Source: Mycteria americana (taxonomy: Eukaryota > Chordata > Aves > Ciconiiformes > Ciconiidae). From it: 64,000 nt of DNA. Numbering within the stretch: position 1 is the stretch's first letter; every line of letters starts with the position of its first letter. The translations under genes were made by a program, and so were the position numbers. Where the stretch lies: the NCBI RefSeq assembly GCF_035582795.1, contig NC_134370.1, forward strand, positions 28,879,501-28,943,500, read 5' to 3'. Positions 1 to 13,000 of this stretch are shown piece after piece. The notes under the pieces were generated by a model. That model ran no database searches, was not told the origin of the DNA, and saw only the letters and a program-made list of their open reading frames with translations.

Positions 1-2167
1 AACATATGTCAGTAAGGGTTGTAGCCATTGCAGTTTGATGGGATGAGAGATGTACTCTGAGTTGGAATGGTATCCTTGAAGTTGGAGGGTGGGGAGGAGG
101 AGAGGATTAAAATGTGATCTGATGTACTAGCTGTTATTTAGAAATTGGTTTGGCAGAGCTTAAGAGAATTTTTGGTTGTTTATTTGTAACAAGATTTTGA
201 TTTGGGGTTTTTTTGAGCATTCACCAGGAGGTGGTGCTGTTAGGACAGAATCCCAAAGAATTAATCTCCCTGTTTACAGAAGACTGCTGAAATATGGCAG
301 GTACATAAATACTAGCTGCTTTGTAGTTGCCTTTTTTTTCCCCCTTTGTTGCTGCTGTTGGTGTTTTGGGAGTGTTGTTATCTTGTAACTTAGTGGTCAA
401 GTGAACCATGGTACTTCTCAAAATTTTTGCTTATTTACATGTTTTTTCCATCATGGCTGGAACAGTATGGAGATACTGAAGTTCTGTGTCAGAAATTGAG
501 GTTACAAAGCAGTGGCCAGTCTTTGTCTACAAACCTTGTCTTTCCTAATAATAGGATAATAGCAAGGTAAGCTCCATTTTACTGTCAGAGAGCTCTAGCT
601 CTCAGCATCAAGCCTGATGGCCCGATGCAGCTGTATGCTGAACTGCCACCCATCATGTTGGAGAGAGGACCAAGGGCAAGCAAAGGCACGGTGATGAGGT
701 AACTGCGGATCAGTTGTAGACTGCTGGGAACATTCCCAGATCTAACTACAAATGAACTGTGAAAAGAGGCAGCAGAAGTCATTAGGTGGAGCAAATGGAG
801 GAGTTTAAGAATCCCCCAGGAGGTTATTTTTCACTTTATTAACCTAGCTGTAGATGGCTGGATCACAGGGTTGGATGGAAAGTTTGGGTGAAGGCCAGCA
901 TCAGTTGTATGTGGTTGTTAAAGGAGCTTTTGGCCAGCTGTAAGTTACATGCCAGGCTTGTGTAGTTTTGTCCGTTCCCTAGAAATGGAAATGCAAGAGG
1001 GTTAATGTTGGCTAGCTCAAGTTAGTGTTGGCCACTTCTCTTTCTCTAATCATGCATCTTATATCATGCTGGTCCATTAAAGAAAGCCCAGAGCTCTGCT
1101 GTAAGACAAGCAGAAGTAGCTGTCTGTCCTGCCCAAATCGGACTCTGACCCAGAGACACCCTGGCCTTTCCAAACTGCCTAACGGCATGGTGGGCATGCC
1201 TGTTGGCACCGTGCAGGGGCTCCTTTCACCTTTCCCTGATACGGGACCTTAAATGTGCGAAGTGACTTTTTGAAGCAGAAATTATATAAGGTCTTACCCA
1301 AAATGCCACTGTAATCATTCCTTTAGCTTAGCCCTTCTGTGTGAAAGAGGATTCTGTTCGGCACAAACCTCAGCATTGCGCTGACCGCTACTCTAGGCAG
1401 GTGTACGTAGATGGGGAGGTTAGATATGATGGATGACGCTGTCATTTGTTCAGAGCAGGGTGTGCCATGACAGGTATGTATAGCCAACGTAAGGTTGTTG
1501 CATCTCAGTGAGGTCAGCAAAACACTGCACAGCTTTGTGTGCACGTGAACATCTAGAGAACTAGTTAAAGGGGTTGCTGTGAAATGCAGGACCCGGTAGT
1601 GCTTGGTTCCTTGGGGTGGTTGGTTCCTCTCTTCTGACATGGAGACAGACTCGGAGCACATTGCTGTGTTATAAACTGTAATGAGCGTACCACAGGAGGA
1701 GGAGGTGACTTATCCTAGTTTGTCAGGACTGTAAGATGCTACCTAGAACCACAGGACTAGTGCAGTGCCTAAAAAATATGACAAATAGTCCGAGCCCAAG
1801 TGTCTCGGGAAGCACCTGATAGCTGCTGTTAGTGAGTGCTGAGTGTTACTAGAAACCAAAGCATGTTTAGTTCCCAGACCTCACGGCATGGTGTTGGCTG
1901 AGGGCTGGCCCAGCAGAAACCCTCTCAGCCAGGGCCTGCGTGTCTGCGTCTGGTTAGTGGCTTTCACACCGGAGCAGAGGTGCTCTTGCACTTGCAGTTG
2001 CCCCTTCCCCACCATGCCAGAACAAGGTCCTTCAGGTGGGCGGTTGCTGCTGCTGGCTGGGCAGCCAGTGCTTTGGTCAGTGTAGTTTTCTTCTGTTTTC
2101 TGAGCTTTGGCTTGAGGCTTTGGCTGCTAAAAACCCTGATTGTTATTTTGTTGTCTGGCTTTAGCTC
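1..2167. other. No gene seen (presumed downstream region of the left minus-strand gene)
   Basis: There are only short chance frames with no splice support. If the exon at 2168-2426 is a true last exon, its 3' UTR lies here. An AATAAA on minus (835-840 on plus as TTTATT) is a possible end. Confidence 0.4.
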
Positions 2168-2426
2168 TTAACCCATAGCCTTTATCTCTGGGATGGGCTG
2201 TTCACAGGACACATCTGGTCCCTTGTAAATACGGCACGTATCTGGGTCACTGTGGTCAGACAATTCAGCTGAAGCAATAATTTCCACGTGCTCAAAGAGA
2301 ATCACATGTTGCTTATAAGCACTGCCCTTCTCTGTATTGCAGTTGGTGAAAGAAAATGACACGGTCTGCCTTTGGCAGTGACCTTCTCCAGCAGCATCTC
2401 TACCTCTCGTAATAATAGCAGTCACC
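2168..2426 (-). CDS. Candidate last coding exon of an unidentified minus-strand gene
   Basis: On the minus strand, a pyrimidine-rich acceptor (cattcttcactctgtttacag) opens an 85-codon frame that ends with TAA at 2168. The predicted residues include VTAIITRGRDAAGEGHC, then FTNCN, and end DVSCEQPIPEIKAMG. Four cysteines and protein-like composition suit an extracellular domain, which would agree with the signal-peptide exon at 9805-9862. I could not find intervening exons in the right phase; this exon needs two bases from its predecessor. An open frame of this length can occur by chance, so this is a moderate call only. Confidence 0.35.
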
Positions 2427-2799
2427 CTGTAAACAGAGTGAAGAATGGAAGGCTGCAAGCCATGTAAGCAAAAGACTAATGGCCTTTTAGGATGCTTCCG
2501 TGTACTTGCTCTCTTGTTGCTGAAGAAACATTTGTAAAATGTAAATTAGAATTTTTACTTGCCTATGTGTCAAAGCACGTGCATAAATGCAGAAAACTTT
2601 AATAGTAAATTTTAAAGCTAACAGCTTTTAAAAGTAAACTGTTCTTTGTATGCTGTAGAAATTACGTATTTAAAACATGTGGGTATTTGCAACTTCTGAC
2701 AGCTTAAGCAAGTGTGTAGGGGGCATATTTCAATATCTTAAATATCTCATTTGAAACGCAATGGATTACTTCAGGCAGATATTTGTTGTAATGTTTCAA

Positions 2800-2845
2800 T
2801 ATGGCAGAGAGAGTATTACCTTTATGGCAGAGAGGGTATTACCTT
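2800..2845. repeat. 23-base tandem duplication
   Basis: Two adjacent copies of tatggcagagagRgtattac plus CTT, differing at one base (R is A in the first and G in the second). Confidence 0.95.
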
Positions 2846-4997
2846 TCAGTTAATTTTCCATCTGCAAATTCCCACCTGATGCTTCCTGCAAGTGAGATGC
2901 TTAGTTCAAGTCTTGAAGTCCATTGTATTTGATATATAGGTGGTTATTTTCCATCGAGAATCAGAACTCTCTTGTTCAAGATAAGAAAACGACCCATACC
3001 TTTTTTTCCTCTGATTAAGTGCTCTATGCTACGTTGATGGTGCCCATAAAGCTGGGTAGTTCTAACTGCCCTGTGCTGGGATAGTCAGACACCAGCAGAT
3101 GGAGCAGGAAAACGGGGAATCTCTGAGTTGGTTGCTATTAAGGATATGTTTAATAGAAGAATATGCTTAATGTTTGAAAGAAGTAGCATGCTAAAGAGTA
3201 AAGATGTATGTATCATGGTCAGCCTGACTGTACAAAACTTGATCTTACAGCAGGGGATAGAAAGAGCGATGAAGTAAGAATTAAAACAACCTTAGCAAAC
3301 AAGTTAAGAGCAAAGGCCTTAGTTGAGTACCTCTCAGTTAAGCTCCTCTGCCTCCTGTACATTTGATATATTCCCTCAACCCCCAAGGTGTTACTTCTAC
3401 ACACTCCCTGAAGAAGTCCCCTTCTAGGACCATCAGGATTCTGTCTATCCAGATGCTGTTAAATGGTTCCTTTTGATCATCCAAGTAGTTGCTAATGTTA
3501 AGCATCAGAATAAACCTGAGCAAACTCTCTCTTCACTGTCATTTGCTGCTGTTAGACAAAACTGACAGAACCGAAGTATGCGATCACACAGATCTGGTAG
3601 GTCTTTATAAGTATCCTTCCTAAAGATGCATTGCTGGTCAAACTGAAGTTACAGGCTTGATACAGAAATTACTGGGTTGGGTTCTTTGTTCTGTGTTATG
3701 GAGAAGGTCAGGCTGAGTGACCATAATGTTCCCTATTGGTCTTAAAGCCTATAAAATTCCTTTTGCATCATTCTATGATCAGTGTGGTTTTGAAGTTAAC
3801 TGAGAGTTCATGTTGTGCTCAGTAGGGAGCGAGGGAGGGAGGGGTGAAACAAAGCAGGCCACAAGCCAAATGAAAGACAAGTGGGACTGAAACAGGAACC
3901 AGATGGCAAATAAGGAAGCCTGAAATCATGTGATAGACCAAGGGGAATAAAGGAGAACATGCCTAACTCTTCAAGAAAACATACTACGCTGTGTGTTCGT
4001 TTTCACTGCCTTAGGTTTAGCAGTATCCTTTTATTCCTGGAGCGTATACCGTAGGGTGGCCAGACAGCTTTTAATGAGAAAATGAAGGAGGTAGTAATGG
4101 ATTTATGTTCCAATAGGAAAAAGGTCATGAACTTGAGTATCAAGTTCAAATGGTGAAACCCCCTAACCAGTTTGGGAAGAATGCAACAGAGCTCTGAAGG
4201 GATTTGCTGATCCTTGCTTAAATTATTCCTTGTCTGAATATAAGCATTGGACTCCACTTTAACATGTGTATATAACTTTCAAGTGTTAGCTCAAGAAATT
4301 ACACAGTTTACAAAAGTGGTTGGTGACGTTAGCTTGCAGCTGAATACTGGGAAAGGTTCAATTGCTTTGAACCTGAACTGATACTAATACTACCAGTATT
4401 AGTGCTTTCAGACCTAAGACCATGTTAAGACTGTTAGTCATATTGAATTTTAGGGGCTGTTCTTAAAGGCATCAAACTTAGTTTCCAGTTATGTCAACCC
4501 TTAATTACGTTGGCATCTTTAGATACGGAAGTACCGGATTAACTTTCTGTGCCACTACTGGTTTCCAGTGTGCTCAAAATCATTTTGACCTGTATTATAT
4601 ATAACTTAATCCGTATCAAATTTTATTGTTAGGACACCAAAGGTAATTGATTTGGATAGAACGTGTTGTATTGGAAATGCTTTTTAATGTGCAGATTGTC
4701 TTCAAATTCTTACATGCTCAGGAACATATCTTTAACTGGACATAGGGCATCTTCCAGGCTGTAATCCATAAAACACTGTCTAATGCTTAGCTGTGATTTA
4801 GGCACATCTGAACCTCTTTGTAGAGTTTAGAGTTTCTAGTTGCTTAAAGATAAGGGAATTCTTGCCTTTAGTGATTGCAATAAAGACTGCAGGAATTGTA
4901 ATAAATATGTAACATTTCTTAGCTTCTTATATACTGTCATAGGTTACTATGCTTTACACTGGAGGCAACTGCAGGGGTTTGCTTATACATACATGCA

Positions 4998-5022
4998 AAT
5001 ATATATATATACACACACACAC
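4998..5022. repeat. (AT)n(AC)n microsatellite
   Basis: About six AT units run directly into six AC units. Confidence 0.95.
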
Positions 5023-6993
5023 CTTTATTAGGCTCTAGCTTTTATGGCAGAACAACATTGCAAATTCCATACAGGGCAAATGTGGAATATCCAGTGTGGG
5101 AGATGAAAGGTAGGCATTGTATATTAGACAGAGAACTGACAGTAGAAAGCTCTTCTGGAATTTAGGGGGCAGGGGAGGATTGGTTTGGTTTGGATTTTTT
5201 AAAAACCATTTCAAGAAGGTACATTGGAAGTTTTTAATGCTTGATTAGGGATTAATCTGTAATCTATACATTTACTGTATACTTCAACTGCTACCTGAAT
5301 GCCAAGTCTTGGAAAGATATCAAACATGGAACAAAATCCAAGGGATTCCTCTGCTATCCGAGATTCGTGAGCCTCTGATAATAATGGAAACATTCTAAAA
5401 TAAGTTTCTTCCATGAAATTAATTATTTTTAATATTCATTTTAGAAGCTAAATAACCATATCAGAAAGTCAAGTTCCAAACTTGCAGACCTGGTTCATAC
5501 TCTATCAAGATGTAGAATATGCTACTATGAATATTATTTCAGATCCTAGATCAGTTAAGATTGAATTTATTTTAATTCTTTTTTTACCTGAAAGAGAAGG
5601 ACCAAAGAGAAAATCTCATGCATTGTGGGATGTACTGCATTAGTGAAGGTGGGTCAGGGTATCAGCCTACCAGTTCTCACTTCTGTAACTTGCCTGTCCC
5701 ATCAACCCACATGTGAGATGCCGTGTTGTAATGCGTTCTGGTCCTACCGTGCCTCACTCGTGCTTGTGAAATATGCAAAATCAGAAAGGGGACTTGATAG
5801 AAATTGTTCCTGACTAGGAGATGGCTGCCATGTATTTCTGTGTAAAACTATTTCGTCTGGAGGAAGTTTTTGCTATCGTGATACACGTCATTCTCATTTC
5901 ACAAGGGAGCTTCAGCTCTTGCTTACCCAGCAGTGGAGACTGAGAGGGGGAGCGTATCAGGCCAGGGATAGTTTGTGCTGCCAGTGGGCACTCTTTCCTT
6001 CAGGCACAGCAAAATCTGGGGCCCCTGCCGTGGCTGTCTGCCAGAATTAAAATTACTCCTTGAAAAACCACTTTTCTTCTTCTGCTATGTTACTGTATTT
6101 GTAAGAAGCACTTAAGTTTTGTGTATCTTGCATTCAAAGGAAGGAGGATAACAATAAAATGTTCCTGTGAGGGAGCTGTTGGCTTGGAATATGTTTCCAG
6201 CATGCTGGTCTTCTGAACAAGCATCCAGGGAATATCCTCTTGTGCTTGTTGCTGCAATGGAAAATGACTACAGGGAATTGGACTAATAAAAGACATGAGC
6301 TACGTAATTTGCAGGTAGGTTACTCAAATTCATGCTGTAACTTATGATGGGATACCCTGATGCTTTGGGCTGCAAACAGAAGTTTCCCTTTATTATGTAT
6401 TTATTTCTCTGTGAATATATATTTGTTTTGGAAATTAAGGCAAAGTGTTAGGAGGATTATAGCTAGTAGCTGTATAGGACGTACTTGTGTGCGGAGAAGG
6501 GGATGAGCCATTTTAGGAAGAAGAGCTGTGTTGTAGCATACGTGAAGAATATAAGTTGTGTAGAATGAGTGAGCTTAAGGCTGGTTTGAGAATGAAGGAG
6601 GTGAGATACACGAGTATTTGATGCCACCATCAATTTGAGGATGACCACTGGTATCTGGGGATAAAGAGTCTTTCAATTTTATGAGGACATGGCTTTTGGT
6701 CTGTGTTTAGTAATAGGAGCTACGGTCATGGGGAGTGGGTGAGGTGAGTCTGTGACTTATTAGTCATCTCTGTGGTTGTGTAGTTTGCATATGAGTAAGT
6801 TATGGTTGTAGAAAGAAATATGATAGTACAATGACAGTATCCTTGTAGTTTTTTCCTAACACTTAAACAAGTCTAAGAACTTGCTTGAAGACTTATTGTC
6901 CTCTGGCAGACAGTTCATGTGCTCTGCAACAGCTCAGGAAGTAGAATAATGAAATAGAGAGAGGGACACACACATACATACATGCATGCTAGA

Positions 6994-7037
6994 TCCTGGC
7001 ATTCATGGTCAAGACTCCTGGCATTCATGGCCAAGAC
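6994..7037. repeat. 22-base tandem duplication with a degenerate third copy
   Basis: Two adjacent copies of tcctggcattcatggYcaag plus AC (Y is T then C). Scrambled partial copies of ggccaagacattcatggcca follow to about 7063. Confidence 0.9.
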
Positions 7038-9804
7038 TGTGGCCAAGACATTCATGGCCACAACTGCTTCAACCAGAGCAGATCAGCTGCTTTTATAAAT
7101 ACAGTTGCATCCTGCAGATGAACAGCAGGAGTCCTGTATTTCTAAACCCCTGACTTTTTTGGAGTTTGATATTAACCTTTGCTTTACACATGGAGGTTAC
7201 AAAGTCCACAGAACTTAATAAATTCCTTTTAGTTAAATATAACAAAACATAGGGTTTTACAGGTATATAAAATCTGTAAAAAGGCTCACTTGTGTACAGA
7301 ACCCTCAGATGCCTCATGGTCTTAAGAAACACACCTACATGAGGGTACACTTTGTGACCAACTTTCTTCTTCCTTGTTGGAGCTCAGGGATGAGTGTTTG
7401 CAAAGACTGTAATCCTTTCATTGGAGACAATAATGCTGGTAGGGTTCTATAAGGACAGAAAATACCTATAACATGGGGTATAGGTTAAAGCACTACTAGT
7501 TTATTAGTAGAGAAATATGAGTCCAAGTCTGGTTTAAGATAGGACGTCTCTCATAAATTTTTTATTGTGGATTTAATTCTACAATGCAGTAGTTTAATCT
7601 CCTGGAGGGAAAATGCTGTTCTGTGAGAATGCAAGTGGTCAATTTTGGGCAAAAGCAGGCTGTTATGAAGGGATTTTTTTTCTCCCCAGTTTCTAGGCAA
7701 TGGTCTAGGTTATAGATCTTCTCAGCTTTGATATTGCATGTGGATATCAGAGGATCCAAAACACACAGAGAAGTCATAATATGTTAGCTGAATGAAGAAA
7801 AACATTCTTACACTTGGTTAACTTGTAGTTAAAACCCAACGAGACTTCTGCTGTTTAAAAACAAATCATGCCGCGGTGTGGAGTATTGAGCAGCAATGCC
7901 TCCGCTGCAGCTCTCCCGTTGCTGTCTCCCTAGTAGCATGCTCAGTATTTGGTTTGCTCAGCTAAATGGAGCACGTCAGGGGGGCCAGCGTGCTTGCCAG
8001 GTACTTGTTTACCTGAGGACTCCAGGTCATCTCTCTGCCATGCATAAACATGCAGCAAAGACTTTGCTGTTGGGGTGCTGCACCCCTCAGAACAATTTGC
8101 CTGGAGGGTTTCGTAAGAATGGAAACACGTTTAAATGCGGCAGGTATTGAATGCTCCAGTGCCCCAGGCTACATTGTATGCTACATTTGAGCAGCACCCC
8201 CCAAACTAACCCAGCAAGAACAGCAAAGAACTAGAAACTGCAGCCATTAGGCCGGAGCATGCGGTTGCATCCAGAAGGGCTCCTGCACCAGGCGCTCCTC
8301 CTGAGGTGTTTGAAGGCTGAGCTCTAGGAATATGAGATTGTTCATATTAATGGCTGAATTAAAACACAAATTCTACTTTGGCCAGCTCCGAACCATTTTT
8401 AAGAGAAACCCATGGGGGTTGGGAGGGAGGATCTGTAAGGAAATCAAAAGTTAGATTCAAAGGTAGCAAAGGGAAAGTGGGGATGACTTTTTTAAGCCTA
8501 TCAGCCAGCCAGATCTTCCCCTGGCTGTGACAGACACAAAATTTCCCCTCTTACGTAAAGTACACCATTGAGACAGTGGAAAGGATTCCCTGAGTAGCTA
8601 CCACCTGGCATGATACTGGGTACTAGTCTCCACTGCAGTTATTATTCAAGTGCTGTTCTATTTAGCTGGATTTTATCTGAGTTGGCTAACAATGTCAGCT
8701 TAAAACCATACTTCTGGGGGAATAAACAAAAACATTCTTCCAGCCTTTTTTTTTTTTTTCTTTAATTCCACAATTTTTTTTGTGAAGCTCACAAAGCTGA
8801 CAAGAGGATAGTAAGTACTTGTGGAGTGAAAACGAGTTAGAGTGCCCTTGCTGGTATTGATATTTCGGTTCATCACTGATAAACATTACAAAGCCAGTTG
8901 GGTAGGAGGGAGTCGGGGCAAGGAAGAGTGACTAGGACTTGGGGGCAGAAGGGACTAACAGTTTTTCAGGAAATGTTTTGATTGTAATGGAAACTTACTA
9001 CCCTGCCATGAAATACAAACATTGTGTGTTGTCAAGAAGTAAGAGCAGAGGGAAAATAAAGCTGGGCCTCAGCTAGCAGAAAACATGTAATACAAACAGG
9101 CTGGGAAGCCAGGTTTGTGGTTACAGAGGGACTATAAAACCTTGAACTAGCCAAACTGAATAGCTTTCAGTCACACTGTCAGCTACAGTGTCATTACAGG
9201 TTGTTTCAGCACTAATCTGTTGTTAATGAAATTAAAATTCAGATGCGAGGTTATCAGATGTTCTGTGTTTATACTTCTTACTCCCAAGGCATTTGGAGAA
9301 GGCGTTATGTGCCTCAAAATCTCAGGAGTAAGTAATCCAAAGCAGGAGAGAAAAAAATGCGGTGCTGTTACCAGCAAATCTAAAAAGGAGGGTTTGAATA
9401 AAGGAAAATCTTCCTCTATTCACCTTGAACTTCAATCTCATTTCTGGGTGGATTAGTGTGTGTGTTAATAAGGCTGCCAGAACAGTAATTATGGAAATGC
9501 AGGGCACTGGCTGCAGCACCTGAATGCAGTTCTAAATTTCTGAAAATACAGTGATAGTATTTCCCATGAGAAGTGAAAAATCTCTACCAAATCAGTATGC
9601 CTCCAGGATGGACAATAGCACAAAAATGGACTTTTTCCTGTTAAAAACAATATTCCCACAGAATTTTGACACGTACCTGTGTCACCTTCATATAAAACCC
9701 ATAGAGTAAGCAATTCTTTACCTCCCCCTCCCACCCCATGCAAAGGCTCTGACCATGCTATGGTTAAGCTATAGTTTCTGCTTTGCAAGCTCCGAATCAC
9801 TTAC

Positions 9805-9862
9805 CTAAAAGATCTCGCTCCTGCAGGAGTAAAATAAACGGCAGTGCCCAAAGGAAAAGCAT
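9805..9862 (-). CDS. First coding exon of an unidentified minus-strand gene: signal peptide
   Basis: Read on the minus strand, ATG at 9862 (A at -3) opens MLFLWALPFILLLQERDLL and stops at a strong donor TTAG|gtaagt after 19 codons plus one base. The short N-region, the hydrophobic core LFLWALPFILLL and then a polar stretch make a textbook signal peptide or signal anchor. The GC-richer sequence upstream (9870-9960) would be the 5' UTR. It contains a start-stop uORF (ATG-TGA). The next exon must begin in phase 1, and I found no convincing candidate. The gene family is unknown. It would be transcribed away from the dehydratase-like gene. Confidence 0.5.
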
Positions 9863-10060
9863 GGTTTCAGCCTCTCCAAGCTCTGCTGTAGTCCTGGTGG
9901 AGAGCCCTGCAGCCTTCCTCCCCGGCTTCACATCGACTCCTCCGTCCAGCCGTTCGTGCTGAGGTTTAGCCAGAGTTAGGAGGAAATATGCCTAGGCTGA
10001 GCCAAGATTCTTGAGCTGTTCTCTTCTGCTTCCCTCTCTTTAAAAAACACCCTTCCAGCT
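9863..10060 (-). promoter_or_regulatory. Presumed 5' UTR and promoter of the left minus-strand gene
   Basis: The sequence is GC-richer than its surroundings up to about 9962 and contains a start-stop uORF (ATG-TGA, 9928-9933). No clear TATA box stands at a fixed distance; TTTAAA-like sequence occurs near 10040. Confidence 0.3.
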
Positions 10061-13000
10061 CCATGCAAAGTCCAGTTACCCAGGCAAGATGGCAGTGGTC
10101 CCAGCTCCCCAAAGTTATTTTTTTTTTACCCTTGCATTTATTTACGCAGACTACAACTGGAATGTGCTGAAGAGCTTTGGATCCTGTAAATACAGCAAGT
10201 GGGGCAAGAAAAGGAAGGGAGAAAGGAGGAGGAAGGGGTGCTGGATGTTTCTTTCCCTGTAGGATTTCTTCTAGGGTGGGGAAAGCAGGAACACTGGAAA
10301 ACACAGTATCTTTAGGTCTTGTGAGTTTGCAGGGCTTTTTCCATTATTTGTTCATTTTTGAGACTGCAGAAACACCTTTTTTGGGCAGTACGAAGCGTGG
10401 CAGTGTTGTGGGAGGGGGCAGCTCTCTGTGGTGCTTTATGTTTGGACGGTATCATAGGAGCTCCTGAGGAGCCGTCTGAGCTCTTTTCAGTTTGGCAGGT
10501 TTTTGAAATAGGTTAGACTTGGTAACATCACGTGCAAAAATAGCGCTGCTAATGGTATTCTGACAATGCATGTGATTTTTAGCTGGATCTTAATTAAACG
10601 TTAATTGTTTGTCTTGAGGGTTCATGGGTGCTGACTGGATAAGTGTCAATCTTTGACCCTACTAGACCGATGTTCAAAGACTTAAGGTATCTCCTTCCTG
10701 GTATTGTTCCTCATATTCATTTAAGATGAGTTACCTTTTTTCAAACTATTGCAAGGAAAAGGTGAAAGGCCATTAAGGTGTCCTGCTTAATCCTAAAGGC
10801 CATTGTCCAGGATAAACAGTGTTCTAACTGTTGAAAATAAAAACCTGCAAACTAGAACAGATTTCCTTAGTCTTTACCACCTCTCTGGCAGTCAGAAAAT
10901 TAAGTTATTTGAATAAGATACCTGAAAGTAAGCCTGTAGAGATGCTATCATAGAGTTCAAAGTATAATCATCCTCAGTGACTTCCAAATCATGTTAGATT
11001 GTCAGCTCAATTACAAGGCAAAATAGCCTCTGTAATAAAGATTCTGTGATTGGAATTTAGCTGGTAACTTTGTTGAGGCACTGAGCAAAACAGGGCACAG
11101 AATAACCTCAGTGTGTATTGAGCCCTCAGGGCTGGTGCTAGTAAGCTAACATTTTTATGAAATAAAAATGAAATTGGCTCTGAGAATTAGAGCGTCAGTG
11201 TTTTTCTGGGTGTTTTGGCTTAAATCTGCAATCGTGATACCGCGATTTTTACGAATTCTTGTTTTGAGAATAAATCTGATCATTGCTGATGAAAAATTAC
11301 ATAAATTTTAATTTTGTTATAAACAGGTCTTTAGAGAGGAACTGTGACAGGTAACAGTGAGTCCACTCTGGTTTATTCTGTGTTTGATTATGAGACGCTG
11401 ACGTGGTAGGCTATGATTTTTGAAGTGAGAGATTATCTGCATGTCGTCTGTGCTTTGGAGAGAGGAGACTGAGGGCCAGAAGAAGAATAGTTATGAATAG
11501 TTGGTTGCTGTTTTCTGAAAGTGTTTGTCCTTTACCTTTTTCCTTTCTTAAGCAGAATCACCCAATGCATTCTCTGTATTGCAAAGGGAGCCTGTTCGTG
11601 GATGCTTTTCTGCGTGCTCTCTGCCGTCCTCTATACCATACTATTAAAAAGCAATGAACATTCATTGAATCGGTTTTCCCTTCAACATACTATTAAAAAA
11701 ATAACACAATTTCCATTCCAGACCACCTCTGCTGAGGTCGCTCACCCCCTTTACAGCACATTTCCTCGAGGTTCCTCCTGAATTGCTCTCAGGCTCCTGG
11801 AACAGTTCAGTCTCTCCAAGGCACTTGCTTCCTATTTTTACACGTTGTGTTATGTTTGACCATAGTGAGGTGCTGGTCCGATAGCCATGGAGAACTAAAC
11901 AAAATAGTGAGGGTTTTCTCTAATATCATACTCCAGGGGGTTGTTTCTGTAATGAGAGAGAAGCTTTTTCTGCTGCAGGGAAATGCAGCCAGAAAGAATA
12001 CTTCTGCCAAGTGGGATTCTGGTTTTCAGTAGGACTACCTGTCCTGAGAATTATGATGATCTTGGTTGATTACCTAAGGTGACTTTTGTTATTTATAAAT
12101 ACTCAGAATCAAGCTACAGATGAAGACAACTTAATTAGCAACATGAAATACAAAAAATCCTGGGTGTGGGACAGAAATCATTAAATTGCAAAGTAGATTT
12201 TTCAGTGCAAGACAGAAGATTTGAGAGCAGCAGAAAGAATATGATACAAACCTATTTGTCTTCTGAAAAGTTAGTAACTGATTACCATCAGAAAGCATTC
12301 TTCAGCACATTCATCTTGGAAATGTCCATATATGAGAATATAATGAGATCATATGAATATAGGTTTGCACAAAATCCAGCTGTTGAGATGTTCCCAAGAT
12401 CCCAGCAGCCAAGAAAAGCATAGCAGTGAACAGGGATGTGAATTTTTGCCAGCAGGCAGTCTGCTGAAAGGGAGAGCAAACATAAGGATTAAGTCTATTT
12501 TGGGAGTGGGTTTTTTTGGACAGTCTTTCTGTACCTCTTTCTTGGACTAGTCAAATGCTTGGCAAAAGCAATAGATAAGTGCACAGCGATCCCACTGAGT
12601 GCACAGGGGGAAGGAACAGAATAAACAAAGGGCATGTGTCAGCAGAGGACATATGTGCCATGCGAAAAAGATCATATTGTTATTGGGCATGAAATCCTGC
12701 CGCATGGGCTGACAGAGGATATAGCTGAGCATACACTTGGCAAAAATTGGAGTGTACTGTACTGCAGTCCCTTGGGACTTTAAGTGAGACAGAGAGAAAA
12801 TTAAGTGGAGATTACTTCAGGGAACAAAAATATGGTAGAAACCCCATCCTTGTAGGGAGAGGAAAGCACCTTACACTGAAGAGAAGGGAATGAAAGAGAA
12901 TAATCTCTATCCTGGATTTAACGCTGGTGGATTATTAAATCATTGCAAGGTTTGTGTGTCCTGCCTACCTGCCCCTGGGAGAAGATTTGTGTCTGTTAGG

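Larger units (their letters stand above)
2427..9804. other. Presumed introns of the left minus-strand gene
   Basis: This holds the two small tandem duplications, one microsatellite and a 9-bp hairpin at 4383-4403. Minus-strand exon-like segments at about 5295-5394, 3002-3077 and 8825-8882 have plausible splice ends, but their phases do not chain to the outer exons. Confidence 0.35.

Noticed and set aside
3002-3077. Minus-strand exon-like segment with a strong gtatgg donor
   Set aside because: The single open frame leaves in phase 1. Joining to 2426 then gives an immediate stop, and nothing upstream supports the frame.
3338-3523. Minus-strand frame considered as transposase-like
   Set aside because: Only 61 codons, no catalytic motif or terminal inverted repeats, and no family match I can state.
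5295-5394. Minus-strand exon-like segment ending LGIQ|gtagca
   Set aside because: It has plausible splice ends and one open frame, but it enters in phase 2 and leaves in phase 0. It fits neither the phase-1 end of the signal-peptide exon nor the phase-2 need of the candidate last exon.
8825-8882. Minus-strand segment after acceptor tgtttatcag, considered as second exon of the secreted-protein gene
   Set aside because: The phase fits the first exon, but the 19-residue product is uninformative, the donor (gtactt) is weak and no following exon chains to it.
9677-9720. Strong minus-strand donor CACAG|gtacgt
   Set aside because: The sequence preceding it on the minus strand is purine-rich, with no usable acceptor, and it lies between the first exon and the rest without phase support.
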